The notes under the pieces: generated by a model
The model's input: only the letters and a program-made list of their open reading frames with translations
Database searches by the model: none
What the model was told of the DNA's origin: nothing
Assembly (NCBI GenBank): GCA_963788935.1
Contig: CAWBIM010000016.1
Location: 620,001-684,000, forward strand
Source of the DNA: JAOPZW01 sp963788935
GTDB lineage: Bacteria; Actinomycetota; Thermoleophilia; Solirubrobacterales; Solirubrobacteraceae
Length of the DNA stretch: 64,000 nucleotides
Direction: 5' to 3'
Part shown: piece after piece, positions 26,458 to 33,693 of the stretch
Numbering within the stretch: position 1 is the first letter of the stretch
How the letters are laid out: each line of letters begins with the position of its first letter
Position numbers and translations under genes: made by a program

Positions 26458-26495
26458 TGCTGTTAGCTGAGACTGTTGCTAAACTGCTAACAGCA
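26458..26495. promoter_or_regulatory. Perfect 10-bp inverted repeat upstream of the phasin-like gene
   Basis: TGCTGTTAGC (26458-26467) is mirrored exactly by GCTAACAGCA (26486-26495), with an 18-nt spacer that contains a third related element, GTTGCTAA. The whole patch is far richer in A/T than its surroundings and lies 33-70 bp before ATG 26528. It is most likely the promoter/operator of that gene. An RNA hairpin is also possible, but the spacer is long. Confidence 0.6.
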
Positions 26496-26527
26496 CCTGA
26501 TCTCGAACCTCCAGGAGAACCCAAGAA

Positions 26528-26803
26528 ATGGCCACCGCCACCAAGACCCAGACCGACGCCATCCAGGACGCGACCGCCCAGGCGCAGCAGATCGCCGAGC
26601 GCATCCTCGAGACGTCCAAGAAGGCCGCCGGCGAGTACCTGACCCTGACCGAGAAGGCCGCCGAGTCGGTCGTCGGCATCCAGCGCCAGGTCGCCGCGCA
26701 GACCGACGTCGAGTGGGTCGCGCAGATCATCGAGGCCCAGGCGAAGTTCACCGGCGACGTCACGAAGGTCTTCGTGGCGAACGGCCGCGACCTCCTCAAG
26801 TAG
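26528..26803 (+). CDS. Phasin-like small helical protein
   Basis: The 91-residue protein is almost wholly amphipathic helix (ATAQAQQIAERILETSKKAAGEYLTLTEKAAESVVG) without cysteine or signal peptide. It resembles phasin-type or granule-associated proteins, but no polyhydroxyalkanoate synthase gene is in the window, so a PHA role is unproven; such proteins are also abundant as general coat or membrane-associated proteins. AGGAGA (26513-26518) before ATG 26528 gives a good ribosome binding site. The strong operator-like inverted repeat upstream and a GC-rich hairpin after the stop suggest a separately regulated, highly expressed monocistronic gene. Codon use is strictly GC-ending (AAG, CAG, GAG), which also fits high expression. 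Confidence 0.7.
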   Translation: MATATKTQTDAIQDATAQAQQIAERILETSKKAAGEYLTLTEKAAESVVGIQRQVAAQTDVEWVAQIIEAQAKFTGDVTKVFVANGRDLLK

Positions 26804-26819
26804 CACCCACTCGTCCCGC

Positions 26820-26855
26820 CCCCGGCCGCCTGCACCTCCTCCCCGGCGGCCGGGG
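26820..26855 (+). terminator. Hairpin terminator after the phasin-like gene
   Basis: An 11-bp perfect stem, CCCCGGCCGCC (26820-26830) with GGCGGCCGGGG (26845-26855), has a 14-nt loop. It starts 17 nt after the stop codon. There is no T-run. Confidence 0.55.
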
Positions 26856-26880
26856 ACCCGGGGCGGCCCGTCCGGTGGTG

Positions 26881-26886
26881 TACCGT
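26881..26886 (+). promoter_or_regulatory. Putative -10 box (TACCGT) of leaderless DUF2630 transcript
   Basis: TACCGT ends exactly 6 nt before ATG 26893, the same hexamer and spacing as at 12661-12666. There is no ribosome binding site between it and the start. Confidence 0.5.
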
Positions 26887-26892
26887 CGGCCG

Positions 26893-27150
26893 ATGGCCTC
26901 GGACGAGTCGATCCTCAACCGCATCGAAGCCCTCGTCGACGAGGAGCACTCGCTCCTGCGCCGCGAGGCAGACGACGCCTCAGACGACGATGCCCTCGCC
27001 GGCGACCGTGCCCGGCTGCAGGAGGTCTCCGTCGCCCTCGATCAGTGCTGGGACCTGCTGCGCCAGCGCCGCGCCAAGCGCGCCGCCGGGCTCGAGCCCG
27101 ACGAGGCCGAGGCCCGCGACGCGGGCACCGTCGAGAACTACCGCCAGTAG
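26893..27150 (+). CDS. DUF2630 family protein
   Basis: The 85-residue acidic helical protein matches DUF2630: it begins ASDESILNRIEALVDEEHSLL, has the LDQCWDLLRQRRAKR core and ends VENYRQ. It is widespread in actinobacteria with no assigned function. It is preceded by a TACCGT box 6 nt from the ATG and lacks a Shine-Dalgarno, so its mRNA is probably leaderless. Confidence 0.85.
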   Translation: MASDESILNRIEALVDEEHSLLRREADDASDDDALAGDRARLQEVSVALDQCWDLLRQRRAKRAAGLEPDEAEARDAGTVENYRQ

Positions 27151-27180
27151 CGGACGACGACCGCAGCCGCCCGCGCGCGC

Positions 27181-28002
27181 TCAGGCCGCCTCGGGCAGCG
27201 CGTCGCCGAAGCCCCGCGCCGGACGGCGCGCCGGCGCCGATGCCTTGGGCCGGGCGCGCTCGCCCGTGCGCCGCAGCGGCACGCGGGTCACGGCGATCCC
27301 GGCGGCGTAGCCGAGCGCGCTGGCGAGCAGGCCGGCGGCGATGTCGAACACGAAGTGGTTGCCGGTCGCGACGACGGCGAGGCCGATCGTCGGGCCCCAG
27401 AGCAGGGCGACGGTCTTGGCGACCGGGTGCCGGACGGCCGCCGCGATCGCGATGCCGACGGCGACCGCGAAGCCGACGTGCAGGCTCGGCACGGCCGCGA
27501 GCTGGTTGTAGAAGCTCGTCGTGAGCTTCGAGTCCATCGCGAAGCCGGTCTGCGTGGAGATCGTGTCGACGAGGCCGATGCCCGCCAGGCGCGGCGGGGC
27601 GACCGGGAACAGCGCGTACACCGGCACGGAGATGAGCCAGGTCGCGAGGATCGTGTTGCGCAGGCGCACATAGAGCGGGCGCGAGCGGCGGTAGAGGAAG
27701 ACGAGGGCGCCGGGCACGACGATCAGCTGGGCCGCGAGGTACAGGTGGTTCAGCACCCAGATCGCGAACGTCCCGGTCAGCGCGCGCTGGACCGAGGCCT
27801 CGTCGGACACGCCGAGGTGATCCTCGAAGCGGACGATCCACTCGGCGTGGGCCTTCGCCGCGCCGAGGTCGCCGACGGTCAGCCAGCGCGCGGCGCTGTA
27901 GACGAGGTAGGCGAGGAGGAAGAGGCCGATCTGCATCCCGGCCCGGCGCGAGAGCCGGAAACGGGCGACGGCCGGCTGGTGCGGGACGGTGGTGGCGGCC
28001 AT
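27181..28002 (-). CDS. PAP2-family membrane phosphatase / inositol-phosphotransferase-like
   Basis: The 273-residue protein has about six transmembrane segments. Its C-terminal half carries the PAP2 phosphatase signature: PSLHVGFAV with the catalytic histidine near residue 171 and GNHFVFDIAAG (third motif) near 213-222. The first motif (KxxxxxRP) is not obvious, as in the Aur1/inositol-phosphorylceramide-synthase-like branch of bacterial PAP2 proteins. It probably acts on a lipid phosphate at the outer membrane face. It stands alone; its start region faces the operator-like dyads at 28113-28147. Confidence 0.85.
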   Translation of the reverse strand: MAATTVPHQPAVARFRLSRRAGMQIGLFLLAYLVYSAARWLTVGDLGAAKAHAEWIVRFEDHLGVSDEASVQRALTGTFAIWVLNHLYLAAQLIVVPGALVFLYRRSRPLYVRLRNTILATWLISVPVYALFPVAPPRLAGIGLVDTISTQTGFAMDSKLTTSFYNQLAAVPSLHVGFAVAVGIAIAAAVRHPVAKTVALLWGPTIGLAVVATGNHFVFDIAAGLLASALGYAAGIAVTRVPLRRTGERARPKASAPARRPARGFGDALPEAA

Positions 28003-28170
28003 GAATGCAAGCTACGGCCGCGCCGGGGCCGTCGCGACCGAGGAAGCCCCCGGCAGAGGGGTGGTGCCACGACCCGGCCGGGGTTCGGTTGTCCCGACCC
28101 GCCGCGCGCCGCGAACGGCGACCGTTCAGCGCGAACGGCCGCCGTTTATCGCGACCGAGGGGACGGTAGG
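28003..28170. other. Intergenic region upstream of the MBL/amidohydrolase cluster
   Basis: This region between the divergent PAP2 gene (minus) and the dehydrogenase remnant (plus) holds no gene. Its notable content is the pair of 15-bp dyads at 28113-28147. Just downstream, TTTATC (28145-28150) and ACGGTAGGTGTTCAGG (from about 28162) are local A/T-rich spots, but no clean -35/-10 pair was found. Confidence 0.5.
28113..28147. promoter_or_regulatory. Two tandem dyads, GAACGG-N3-CCGTT(C/T), 20 bp apart
   Basis: GAACGG cga CCGTTC (28113-28127) and GAACGG ccg CCGTTT (28133-28147) are 15-bp dyads whose centres are 20 bp apart, about two helical turns. A third half-site-like GCGACCG follows at 28151-28157. 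Such paired sites on one DNA face are typical for a dimer-of-dimers repressor. They lie upstream of the dehydrogenase remnant, MBL and amidohydrolase genes and of the divergent PAP2 gene. No regulator gene is adjacent. Confidence 0.6.
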
Positions 28171-28357
28171 TGTTCAGGAAGTCGGGTTCCCAGGCCGGGG
28201 ACAACGCCGTGCAGGCGATCGAGATCGCGGTGATCCGTGGGAGGCACGGCGACTCGTCGACGCCGCGCTCGGCGTCCTCGACGCGGCCGGCTCCGCCGAC
28301 GGGCTGCGCTTCTCGCTCACCGAGGTCCAGGCCGGGCCCGGCACGAGGCCGGCCTGA
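28170..28357 (+). pseudogene. Remnant of an isocitrate/isopropylmalate (tartrate) dehydrogenase N-terminus
   Basis: In the frame from 28170 the segment AIEIAVI matches the first strand of the beta-decarboxylating dehydrogenase family. Shortly after, in a different frame, EARRLVDAALGVLDAAGSADGLRFSLTEVQAGPG matches the first helix and second strand of the same family (tartrate/isopropylmalate dehydrogenase type, where GDGIG-type residues normally sit between the two). The remaining roughly 300 residues are absent and a stop follows at 28355-28357. So only a scrambled N-terminal piece of about 60 residues is left. This is motif-based inference with no search. It could be a decayed gene or an assembly collapse. 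Confidence 0.4.
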
Positions 28358-28370
28358 CGGCGGCGTGCCG

Positions 28371-29148
28371 GTGACGGACGCGCCGCGCTACGCCGCGGAC
28401 GCCGCTCGTCCAGGGCTTCCCCGGCAAGGCGACCGTCCACGGCGGGCTGGGCTGGAGCGGCGTCACGCTGCTGCGCGGCGACGGGCGGACGATGCTCGTC
28501 GACTGCGGCGGCTTCGGCGTGCGCGCGCCGCTCGCGCGGGCGCTCGCCGACCACGGCGTGGCGCCGGGCGACGTGACCGACGTGCTGCTCACCCACGTCC
28601 ACTACGACCACGCGGTCAACGCGCTGCTGTTCCCGCGCGCGGCGCTGTGGATCGGCGTCGCGGACCTCGAGTGGGCGTGCGCGCGCGAGCCCGGCTTCGA
28701 CCCGGTGCCCGAGCTGTACGCGCGCGAGCTCGACCGCCATCCGCGGACGCGCCGCATCGACGGCGACGGCCCCGTCCTGCCCGGCGTCGAGGCGTTCGCC
28801 GCCCCCGGCCACACGCCGGGCTGCCTCGTCTACCGCGTCCCGGCGGCGGACGGCACGACGCTGCTGTTCGCGGGCGACGCCGTGAAGAACCGCGCCGAGC
28901 TGCTCTCGGGCGAGGTCGACATGACGATCGACCGCCCGGCGAGCGAGGCGTCGGTCCGGCGCGTGCGGGACCTGTTCGCCGCGACGCCCGACGCGCTGCT
29001 CGTGCCCGGCCACGACCTCCCGTTGCGGGCCGGCCCGGACGGCGGGGCCGAGCCCGTCGGCGGGCGCGCCGCCGGCATCGCCGCGTGGTTCGGCGAGACG
29101 CTCGCCGACACGACCGCGTTCGACCTGACCCAGGCCGGCGGGCGGTGA
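28371..29148 (+). CDS. Metallo-beta-lactamase-fold hydrolase (frameshift near 28400)
   Basis: The core (about residues 30-255) is a typical MBL-fold hydrolase: THVHYDHAVN is the HxHxDH metal motif, PGHTPGCLVYR holds the next histidine, FAGDAVKNRAE the bridging aspartate, and VPGHDLP the last histidine. The family start appears to be VTDAPRYAA from GTG 28371. One inserted base near 28399 then moves the frame to TPLVQGFPGKATVHGGLGWSGVTLL, which is clearly the homologous N-terminal strand. Likely a cytoplasmic lactonase/esterase-like enzyme of unknown substrate. It lies between two dehydrogenase remnants and upstream of a LigI-like amidohydrolase, so a sugar-acid or aromatic-acid pathway is plausible. 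Confidence 0.8.
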
Positions 29149-29157
29149 TGCCCCCCG

Positions 29158-29286
29158 CCGACCGACGTGCTGCTCGCCGTCGGCGGCCACAAGGGCTACG
29201 GTCTCGCGCTCATGGCGGACCTCCTCGCGGGCGTCCTGTCGGGCGCGAGCTATCTGACGCGGATCTCCTCGTGGAGCGCGCGGTGA
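29158..29286 (+). pseudogene. Fragment of a malate/L-lactate dehydrogenase (Ldh_2 family)
   Basis: Directly after the MBL stop, and in the same frame, the DNA encodes VLLAVGGHKGYGLALMADLLAGVLSGASYL. The GGHKGYGLAL...LLAGVLSGA block is the diagnostic cofactor-binding motif of the Ldh_2 family (YlbC/YiaK/ComC-type malate/L-lactate dehydrogenases, about 330-360 residues). Only about 40 residues remain, without a start codon. The frame closes at TGA 29284-29286, which overlaps the ATG of the next gene. Both ends of the gene are missing. Confidence 0.6.
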
Positions 29287-30152
29287 TGAAACTGCCGGCC
29301 GGCGCGTGCGACTGCCACGCGCACGTCTTCGGTCCGTTCGACCGCTTCCCGCTGGCCTCCGACCGCCCGTACACGCCGGGCGAGGCGCGCCTCGACGACC
29401 TGCGCGCGATGCACGAGGCCCTCGGCGTCGAGCGCGTCGTGATCGTCGCGGCCTCGCCCTACGACACCGACAACGCCGCCCTGATCGACGCGCTGCGACG
29501 CCTCGACGGCGCGGGCCGCGGAGTCGTCGCGCTCGACCCCGACGCGCTCGCGGACGCCGACCTCGCCGGGATGCACGCGGCCGGGGTCCGCGGCGTGCGG
29601 GTCAACCTCGCGAGCGTCGGCGCCGAGGACCCCGAGGCGGCCGCGCCGGTCCTGCGGGCGACCGCCCGGGCCGTCGCGCGGCTGCGCTGGCACGTCGACC
29701 TCCACGCGGGCCTCGACGTCGTCGCCGCGCTGAAGGAGACGATCGCGACGTCGCCGGCGCCCACCGTCGTGGACCACTTCGGCCTCGCGGACCCCGCCGA
29801 CGGGCCCGCGCACCCGGGCTTCGCCGCCCTGCGCGACCTCGCCGCGTCGGGCGCGGCGTACGTGAAGCTCAGCGCGCCCGAGCGGATCGCGGACGACCCC
29901 GACGGCGACCGCGTCGCCGCGCTGGCGCGCGCGCTCCTGGACGCCGCGCCCGACCGGATGCTGTGGGCCAGCGACTGGCCGCACACCGGCGGTGGCCCGC
30001 ACGGCGGCGGCGCGCGGGACCCGGACCGCGTCGAGCCGTTCCGCGCCGTGGACGACGCGCACGCGCTCGAACGCCTGCGCGCGTGGACGCACGACGACGA
30101 CGAGGCCCGCCGCGTGCTCGTCACGAACCCCGCGCGGCTCTACGGGTTCTGA
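29286..30152 (+). CDS. Amidohydrolase (2-pyrone-4,6-dicarboxylate hydrolase/LigI-like)
   Basis: The 288-residue TIM-barrel amidohydrolase of the Amidohydro_2 (COG3618) type has the N-terminal metal motif CDCHAHVFGPFDRFPL near residue 9, strand-end histidines in WHVDLHAGLD (near 140) and VVDHFGLAD (near 160), and the C-terminal aspartate in WASDWPHT (near 230). The CHxHVFGP beginning and WxSDWPHT end are those of the LigI/PDC-hydrolase branch, which opens lactones of dicarboxylic acids; substrate not proven. The start is ATG 29286, overlapping the TGA of the Ldh_2 fragment. It converges with the KAS III fusion gene, 3 bp between stops. Confidence 0.8.
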   Translation: MKLPAGACDCHAHVFGPFDRFPLASDRPYTPGEARLDDLRAMHEALGVERVVIVAASPYDTDNAALIDALRRLDGAGRGVVALDPDALADADLAGMHAAGVRGVRVNLASVGAEDPEAAAPVLRATARAVARLRWHVDLHAGLDVVAALKETIATSPAPTVVDHFGLADPADGPAHPGFAALRDLAASGAAYVKLSAPERIADDPDGDRVAALARALLDAAPDRMLWASDWPHTGGGPHGGGARDPDRVEPFRAVDDAHALERLRAWTHDDDEARRVLVTNPARLYGF

Positions 30153-30155
30153 GCG

Positions 30156-32123
30156 TCAGTCGCCGAAGGCGGCCCAGACGTCCTCGGACGACGAGCCCGC
30201 CCCCGGCCGCGCCGCGCCGTTCGCGCCGTCGCCGCCGTCGTCGCGCGCGCCGGTCCCGTCCGGGCGCACGACCACCGCCGGATCGATCCGCAGCACCGCG
30301 TAGCCGCCGACGGCCCCCGCCCCGAAGCCCGGGGCGAAGACCCGCAGGGGCCGGTCGATGACGCCGTCCGCGACCGCGTCGTGGATGGCGAGCGGGATCG
30401 AGGCGGCCGACACGTTGCCGACGCGCTCGATGTTGAAGTAGAGCTGGTCGGCCTCGAGCCCGGCGTCGGTCGCGAGCTCGGTGACCATCGTCTTGTTCGC
30501 CTGGTGGGGGACGACGAGGTCGATCGCGTCGATCAGCGCGCCGTCGCCGCCGTCGGGGTGGGGGAGGTCGCGCAGCTCGCCCATCATCTGCGCGAGGTAG
30601 CGCCCGGCGAGCGAGCGGACCTCAGGGCCGTACACCGTGATGTCGTTGTCGAACTCCGGGTTGGGCCAGATGATCGAGTTGACCTCCGTGCACGGCCCGC
30701 TCGCGTAGGTCTGGAGCACGTCGACGTCGCCCGGCTCCCCGGCGCCCGCCGGCCCGACCACGACCGCCGAGGCGCCGTCGCCGAAGATCATCCGCGACGG
30801 CCGGACGGCCCCGATCTTGTCGGAGAACTTCTCGGCGCACACGAGCAGCACGGGCCGCTCGACCTCCTGCAGCAGCCGCGTCGCCTCGCTCAGCCCGTAC
30901 GGGAACCCGGCGCACGCGGCGATCAGGTCGAACGACGCGTGGGTCTGGAAGATGCCGAGCTGGCCGGAGAGCCAGGTCGCGACCGACGGGATCAGGCGCG
31001 TGCTCGTGCACGAGCAGAAGAGCACCGCGCCGACCTCCTCGGGCGCGCGGCCGGCCGCGGCGAGCGCGGCCTCGGCGGCCTCGAGCGAGATCTCGTCGAG
31101 CCCGCGCTCCGTGTACCGGCGCTCCTCGATCCCGGTCTTGCGCGCGATGTCGTCGGCCGTCATCGGCGACCAGCTGAAGGCGCCGTTGCGGACGAGGTCC
31201 TCGTTCGTGCAGGCGTGCTCGCCCTTGACGACGGCCAGCGCCTCGATCCGCGGGCGCACGGCGAAGCGCTCGCGCACGCGGACGGCCGGGTACGGCGCCA
31301 CCGGCGCGCGCGCCTCGTCGGGCGCCACGGGCCGTGCCCGCGGCTTCTCGCCGGCCTTGACCCGGCGGATGAAGTCGATGACGTCGCCGCTGCGCGGGGC
31401 GAACACGACCACGAAGTCGTCGTCGTCGAGCGTCCCGACCGCCTTCAGGCTCGTCCGCGGCCGCTCCCACGGGTACTGGTCGTGGAGCACCATGGCGATG
31501 CGGTGCAGCGACTCGAGCGCGGGCACGGCCTCGCGGCAGTCGCGGATCGCCTCGAAGCCGAAGACGGGGTAGTCGGGGTCGTAGGCGTCCAGGCAGAACG
31601 TCAGCGCGTCGGGCGTCTCGAGGATCTCGGCGACCGTCGGCTTGATCGCGGGCAGCTCGGTCGCGTGGTGCGGGCGGTGGGCGAAGACGTCGAACAGCGT
31701 GCGGAAGATGCGGTCCTCGGCCTCGGGGTCCTCGCCCGCGGGCAACGCCTCGTAGGCGGCGCCGACCGCCGCGACCTTGCGCTCGCCGTCCTCCCACGGC
31801 GTCAGGACGGGCAGGAAGACGTCGTCGCGCCGGCGGGGGACGTCGCGCCAGCGCGCCGGGCGCTTCTCGTACATCGTCACCGCGTAGCGGTTGACCCACA
31901 CGAGGTTGAGCGCCACCGCGCGCATCAGGTCGTAGCGGCTCTCGTAGTCGCCCGCCTCGACGGCCGCGAGGATGTCGGTGCCCGTCGGCGCCTTGGCCTC
32001 GAAGTCGCGCGCGATCACCGCGTCGAGCGTGTCGAGGTCGCCGATGACCGAGAAGTCGAGCTCCGGCAGGAAGTTCGACGGGAACACGAGCCGGCCGTGG
32101 CGGTTGACGACGAAGGGCTTCAT
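30156..32123 (-). CDS. 3-oxoacyl-ACP synthase III (FabH-like) fused to an unknown N-terminal domain
   Basis: Residues about 285-630 form a KAS III thiolase-fold enzyme: the N-terminal part has RYTERGLDEISLEAAEAAL, the nucleophile cysteine is in AACAGFPYG near residue 402, the catalytic histidine in VVPHQANK near 538, and the asparagine in ERVGNVSAASIPLA near 569. KAS III enzymes condense an acyl-CoA with malonyl-ACP or perform related acyl transfers. The first 280 residues (MKPFVVNRHGRLVFPSNF...) are a predicted soluble domain that I do not recognise. A disordered acidic/Gly-rich tail ends the protein. A free-standing KAS III is about 330 residues, so the protein is twice the normal size. It is divergent from the homocysteine methyltransferase gene with only 29 bp between starts, so promoters must overlap. 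Confidence 0.8.
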   Translation of the reverse strand: MKPFVVNRHGRLVFPSNFLPELDFSVIGDLDTLDAVIARDFEAKAPTGTDILAAVEAGDYESRYDLMRAVALNLVWVNRYAVTMYEKRPARWRDVPRRRDDVFLPVLTPWEDGERKVAAVGAAYEALPAGEDPEAEDRIFRTLFDVFAHRPHHATELPAIKPTVAEILETPDALTFCLDAYDPDYPVFGFEAIRDCREAVPALESLHRIAMVLHDQYPWERPRTSLKAVGTLDDDDFVVVFAPRSGDVIDFIRRVKAGEKPRARPVAPDEARAPVAPYPAVRVRERFAVRPRIEALAVVKGEHACTNEDLVRNGAFSWSPMTADDIARKTGIEERRYTERGLDEISLEAAEAALAAAGRAPEEVGAVLFCSCTSTRLIPSVATWLSGQLGIFQTHASFDLIAACAGFPYGLSEATRLLQEVERPVLLVCAEKFSDKIGAVRPSRMIFGDGASAVVVGPAGAGEPGDVDVLQTYASGPCTEVNSIIWPNPEFDNDITVYGPEVRSLAGRYLAQMMGELRDLPHPDGGDGALIDAIDLVVPHQANKTMVTELATDAGLEADQLYFNIERVGNVSAASIPLAIHDAVADGVIDRPLRVFAPGFGAGAVGGYAVLRIDPAVVVRPDGTGARDDGGDGANGAARPGAGSSSEDVWAAFGD

Positions 32124-32152
32124 GACCTGTTCCTTCCCATGGATCCGCGAGG

Positions 32153-33073
32153 ATGCACAGGATGCTCGAACGACTGCGGGACGGCGGCGTCGTCGTGATC
32201 GACGGCGGGATGGGGACCGAGCTCGAGGCGCGCGGCGCGCCGATGGACCACGAGGCGTGGTGCGGCCTGGCCAACCTCGACGCGCCCGACCTCGTGCGCG
32301 CGATCCACGAGGACCACATCCGCGCGGGCGCCGACGTCATCATCGCCAACACGTTCCCGTGCAACCGGCTCGCGATGGAGGCGGCGGGGTTCGGCGACCG
32401 CGTCGGCGACATGAACCGCGCCGCCGTGCACGCCGCGATCGAGGCCCGCGACCGCGCGGCCGGCGGGCGCGACGTGGCGATCGCCGGGTCGATGTCGCTC
32501 TGGGGCTCGTTCGACGAGGGCTGGCAGCAGCCGCCGGACGAGGTCCTGCTCGACGTCTACGGCGAGCAGGCCGAGATGCTCGCGCACGCCGGCGCCGACC
32601 TGCTCGTGCTCGAGATGCTCGACGCGCGCTGGGCCACGGCGCTCGCCGCGGCCGCGCGGACCGGGCTGCCGGTCTGGGCCGGCATCTGGGCGGACCTCGG
32701 CGCCGACGGCCGGCCGCTGCGGCCCAAGAGCGACCGCCCGCTCGAGGACGACCTCCCCGCGCTGCTCGGCGCGGGGGAGCGCATCGACGCGGTCCTCGTC
32801 ATGCACACCGAGCTTCCGGCGGTGGTGCCCACGCTCGACCTCGTCGCGCGCCACTACGACGGCCCGCGCGGCGCCTACCCCCACCACGGCCGCTGGGAGC
32901 GCCCGCACTGGGTCTTCGAGGACATCACGCCGGAGGCGTTCGCCGACGAGGCCGAGCGCTGGCTCGACCAGGGGGCGCGGCTGGCGGGCGGCTGCTGCGG
33001 CACGCGGCCCGAGCACGTCCGGGCGATCCGCGAGCGGGTCGACCGCCGCGGCGGCGCGGTCAGCGGCCGGTGA
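32153..33073 (+). CDS. Homocysteine S-methyltransferase family protein
   Basis: The 306-residue TIM-barrel methyltransferase has the zinc-binding cysteines in ANTFPCNR (near residue 69; weaker match) and GGCCGTRPEH (near 280), and the N-terminal IDGGMGTELEARG typical of Pfam S-methyl_trans. Members (MmuM, BHMT-like, MetH N-domain) transfer a methyl group to homocysteine from S-methylmethionine, betaine or other donors. The donor cannot be told from sequence; the LANLDAPDLVRAIHEDHIRAGADVI part is standard. Start ATG 32153 (an in-frame ATG at 32162 is also possible). It overlaps the end of the convergent phosphoesterase gene by 14 bp. Confidence 0.85.
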   Translation: MHRMLERLRDGGVVVIDGGMGTELEARGAPMDHEAWCGLANLDAPDLVRAIHEDHIRAGADVIIANTFPCNRLAMEAAGFGDRVGDMNRAAVHAAIEARDRAAGGRDVAIAGSMSLWGSFDEGWQQPPDEVLLDVYGEQAEMLAHAGADLLVLEMLDARWATALAAAARTGLPVWAGIWADLGADGRPLRPKSDRPLEDDLPALLGAGERIDAVLVMHTELPAVVPTLDLVARHYDGPRGAYPHHGRWERPHWVFEDITPEAFADEAERWLDQGARLAGGCCGTRPEHVRAIRERVDRRGGAVSGR

Positions 33074-33693
33074 GGCGCTCGGCCGCCGCGCGCAGGCCGG
33101 CCGCCGGCCGCGGCGGGCTCGGGCTCGGGCAGGTCGACGACCCGCGCGCCGTTGACGTAGACGATCTGCGTGTCGCCGAGCCGGTCGACGAGCGTCGCCG
33201 GGTTGGGGTGCGTGTGGCCGTGCAGCAGGAGCCGCGGGCGGTGCTCGAGGACCCAGTCGCGCAGGCCGGCGAACCCGACGTGGGCGGGGTCCTCGGGGTC
33301 GTCGTTGACCCCGAAGGGCGGGCAGTGGCAGATGACGACGTCCGCGGGCGGCAGCTTGCGCATGAGCTTCGCCGCCCGCTTCTGGCTGAAGGCGGGCCCG
33401 TGCTCGCCGTGGTCGCGGCGGTAGGCGACGCAGCCCTCGAAGCCGCAGATGCTGAGCCCGTTGTCGAGCTCGACGCGGCGCAGGTGGAGGTCCTCGATGC
33501 CGAACTGCTCCATGTACGGCTCGAAGTCGTGGTTGCCGCGCACGCCGAACTTCGGCAGGCGGACGCGGTCGAGCGTCTCGAGCCACGCGGTCTGCAGGTC
33601 GCCGAGGCACAGGACCGCGTCGAGGTCGTGCTGGGCGGCCAGCCGTCCGGCGTCCGCGTGGAACGGCCGGTCGGCGAGGGCGAGCGCGCGCAT
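33060..33693 (-). CDS. Metallophosphoesterase with atypical N-terminal motif (frameshift near 33110)
   Basis: A calcineurin-like phosphoesterase of about 210 residues. Visible metal motifs: GDLQ (CLGDLQTAW near residue 30), GNHDFEPYM near 53, a CH pair in ICHCPPFG near 120 and GHTHPN near 160. The first motif, normally DxH (for example LADLH), reads LADRPFH, so a key metal ligand is missing or displaced; a small sequence error there would also explain it. Near 33105-33115 one extra base separates VVDLPEPEP from the natural end LRAAAERLTGR with stop at 33060. The nearest relatives I recall are small cytoplasmic phosphodiesterases of unknown substrate. Confidence 0.7.

Noticed and set aside
26528..26803. 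Calling the small helical protein a true PHA-granule phasin
   Set aside because: No PHA synthase, depolymerase or PhaR gene is in the window and helical composition alone is not specific; left as phasin-like.
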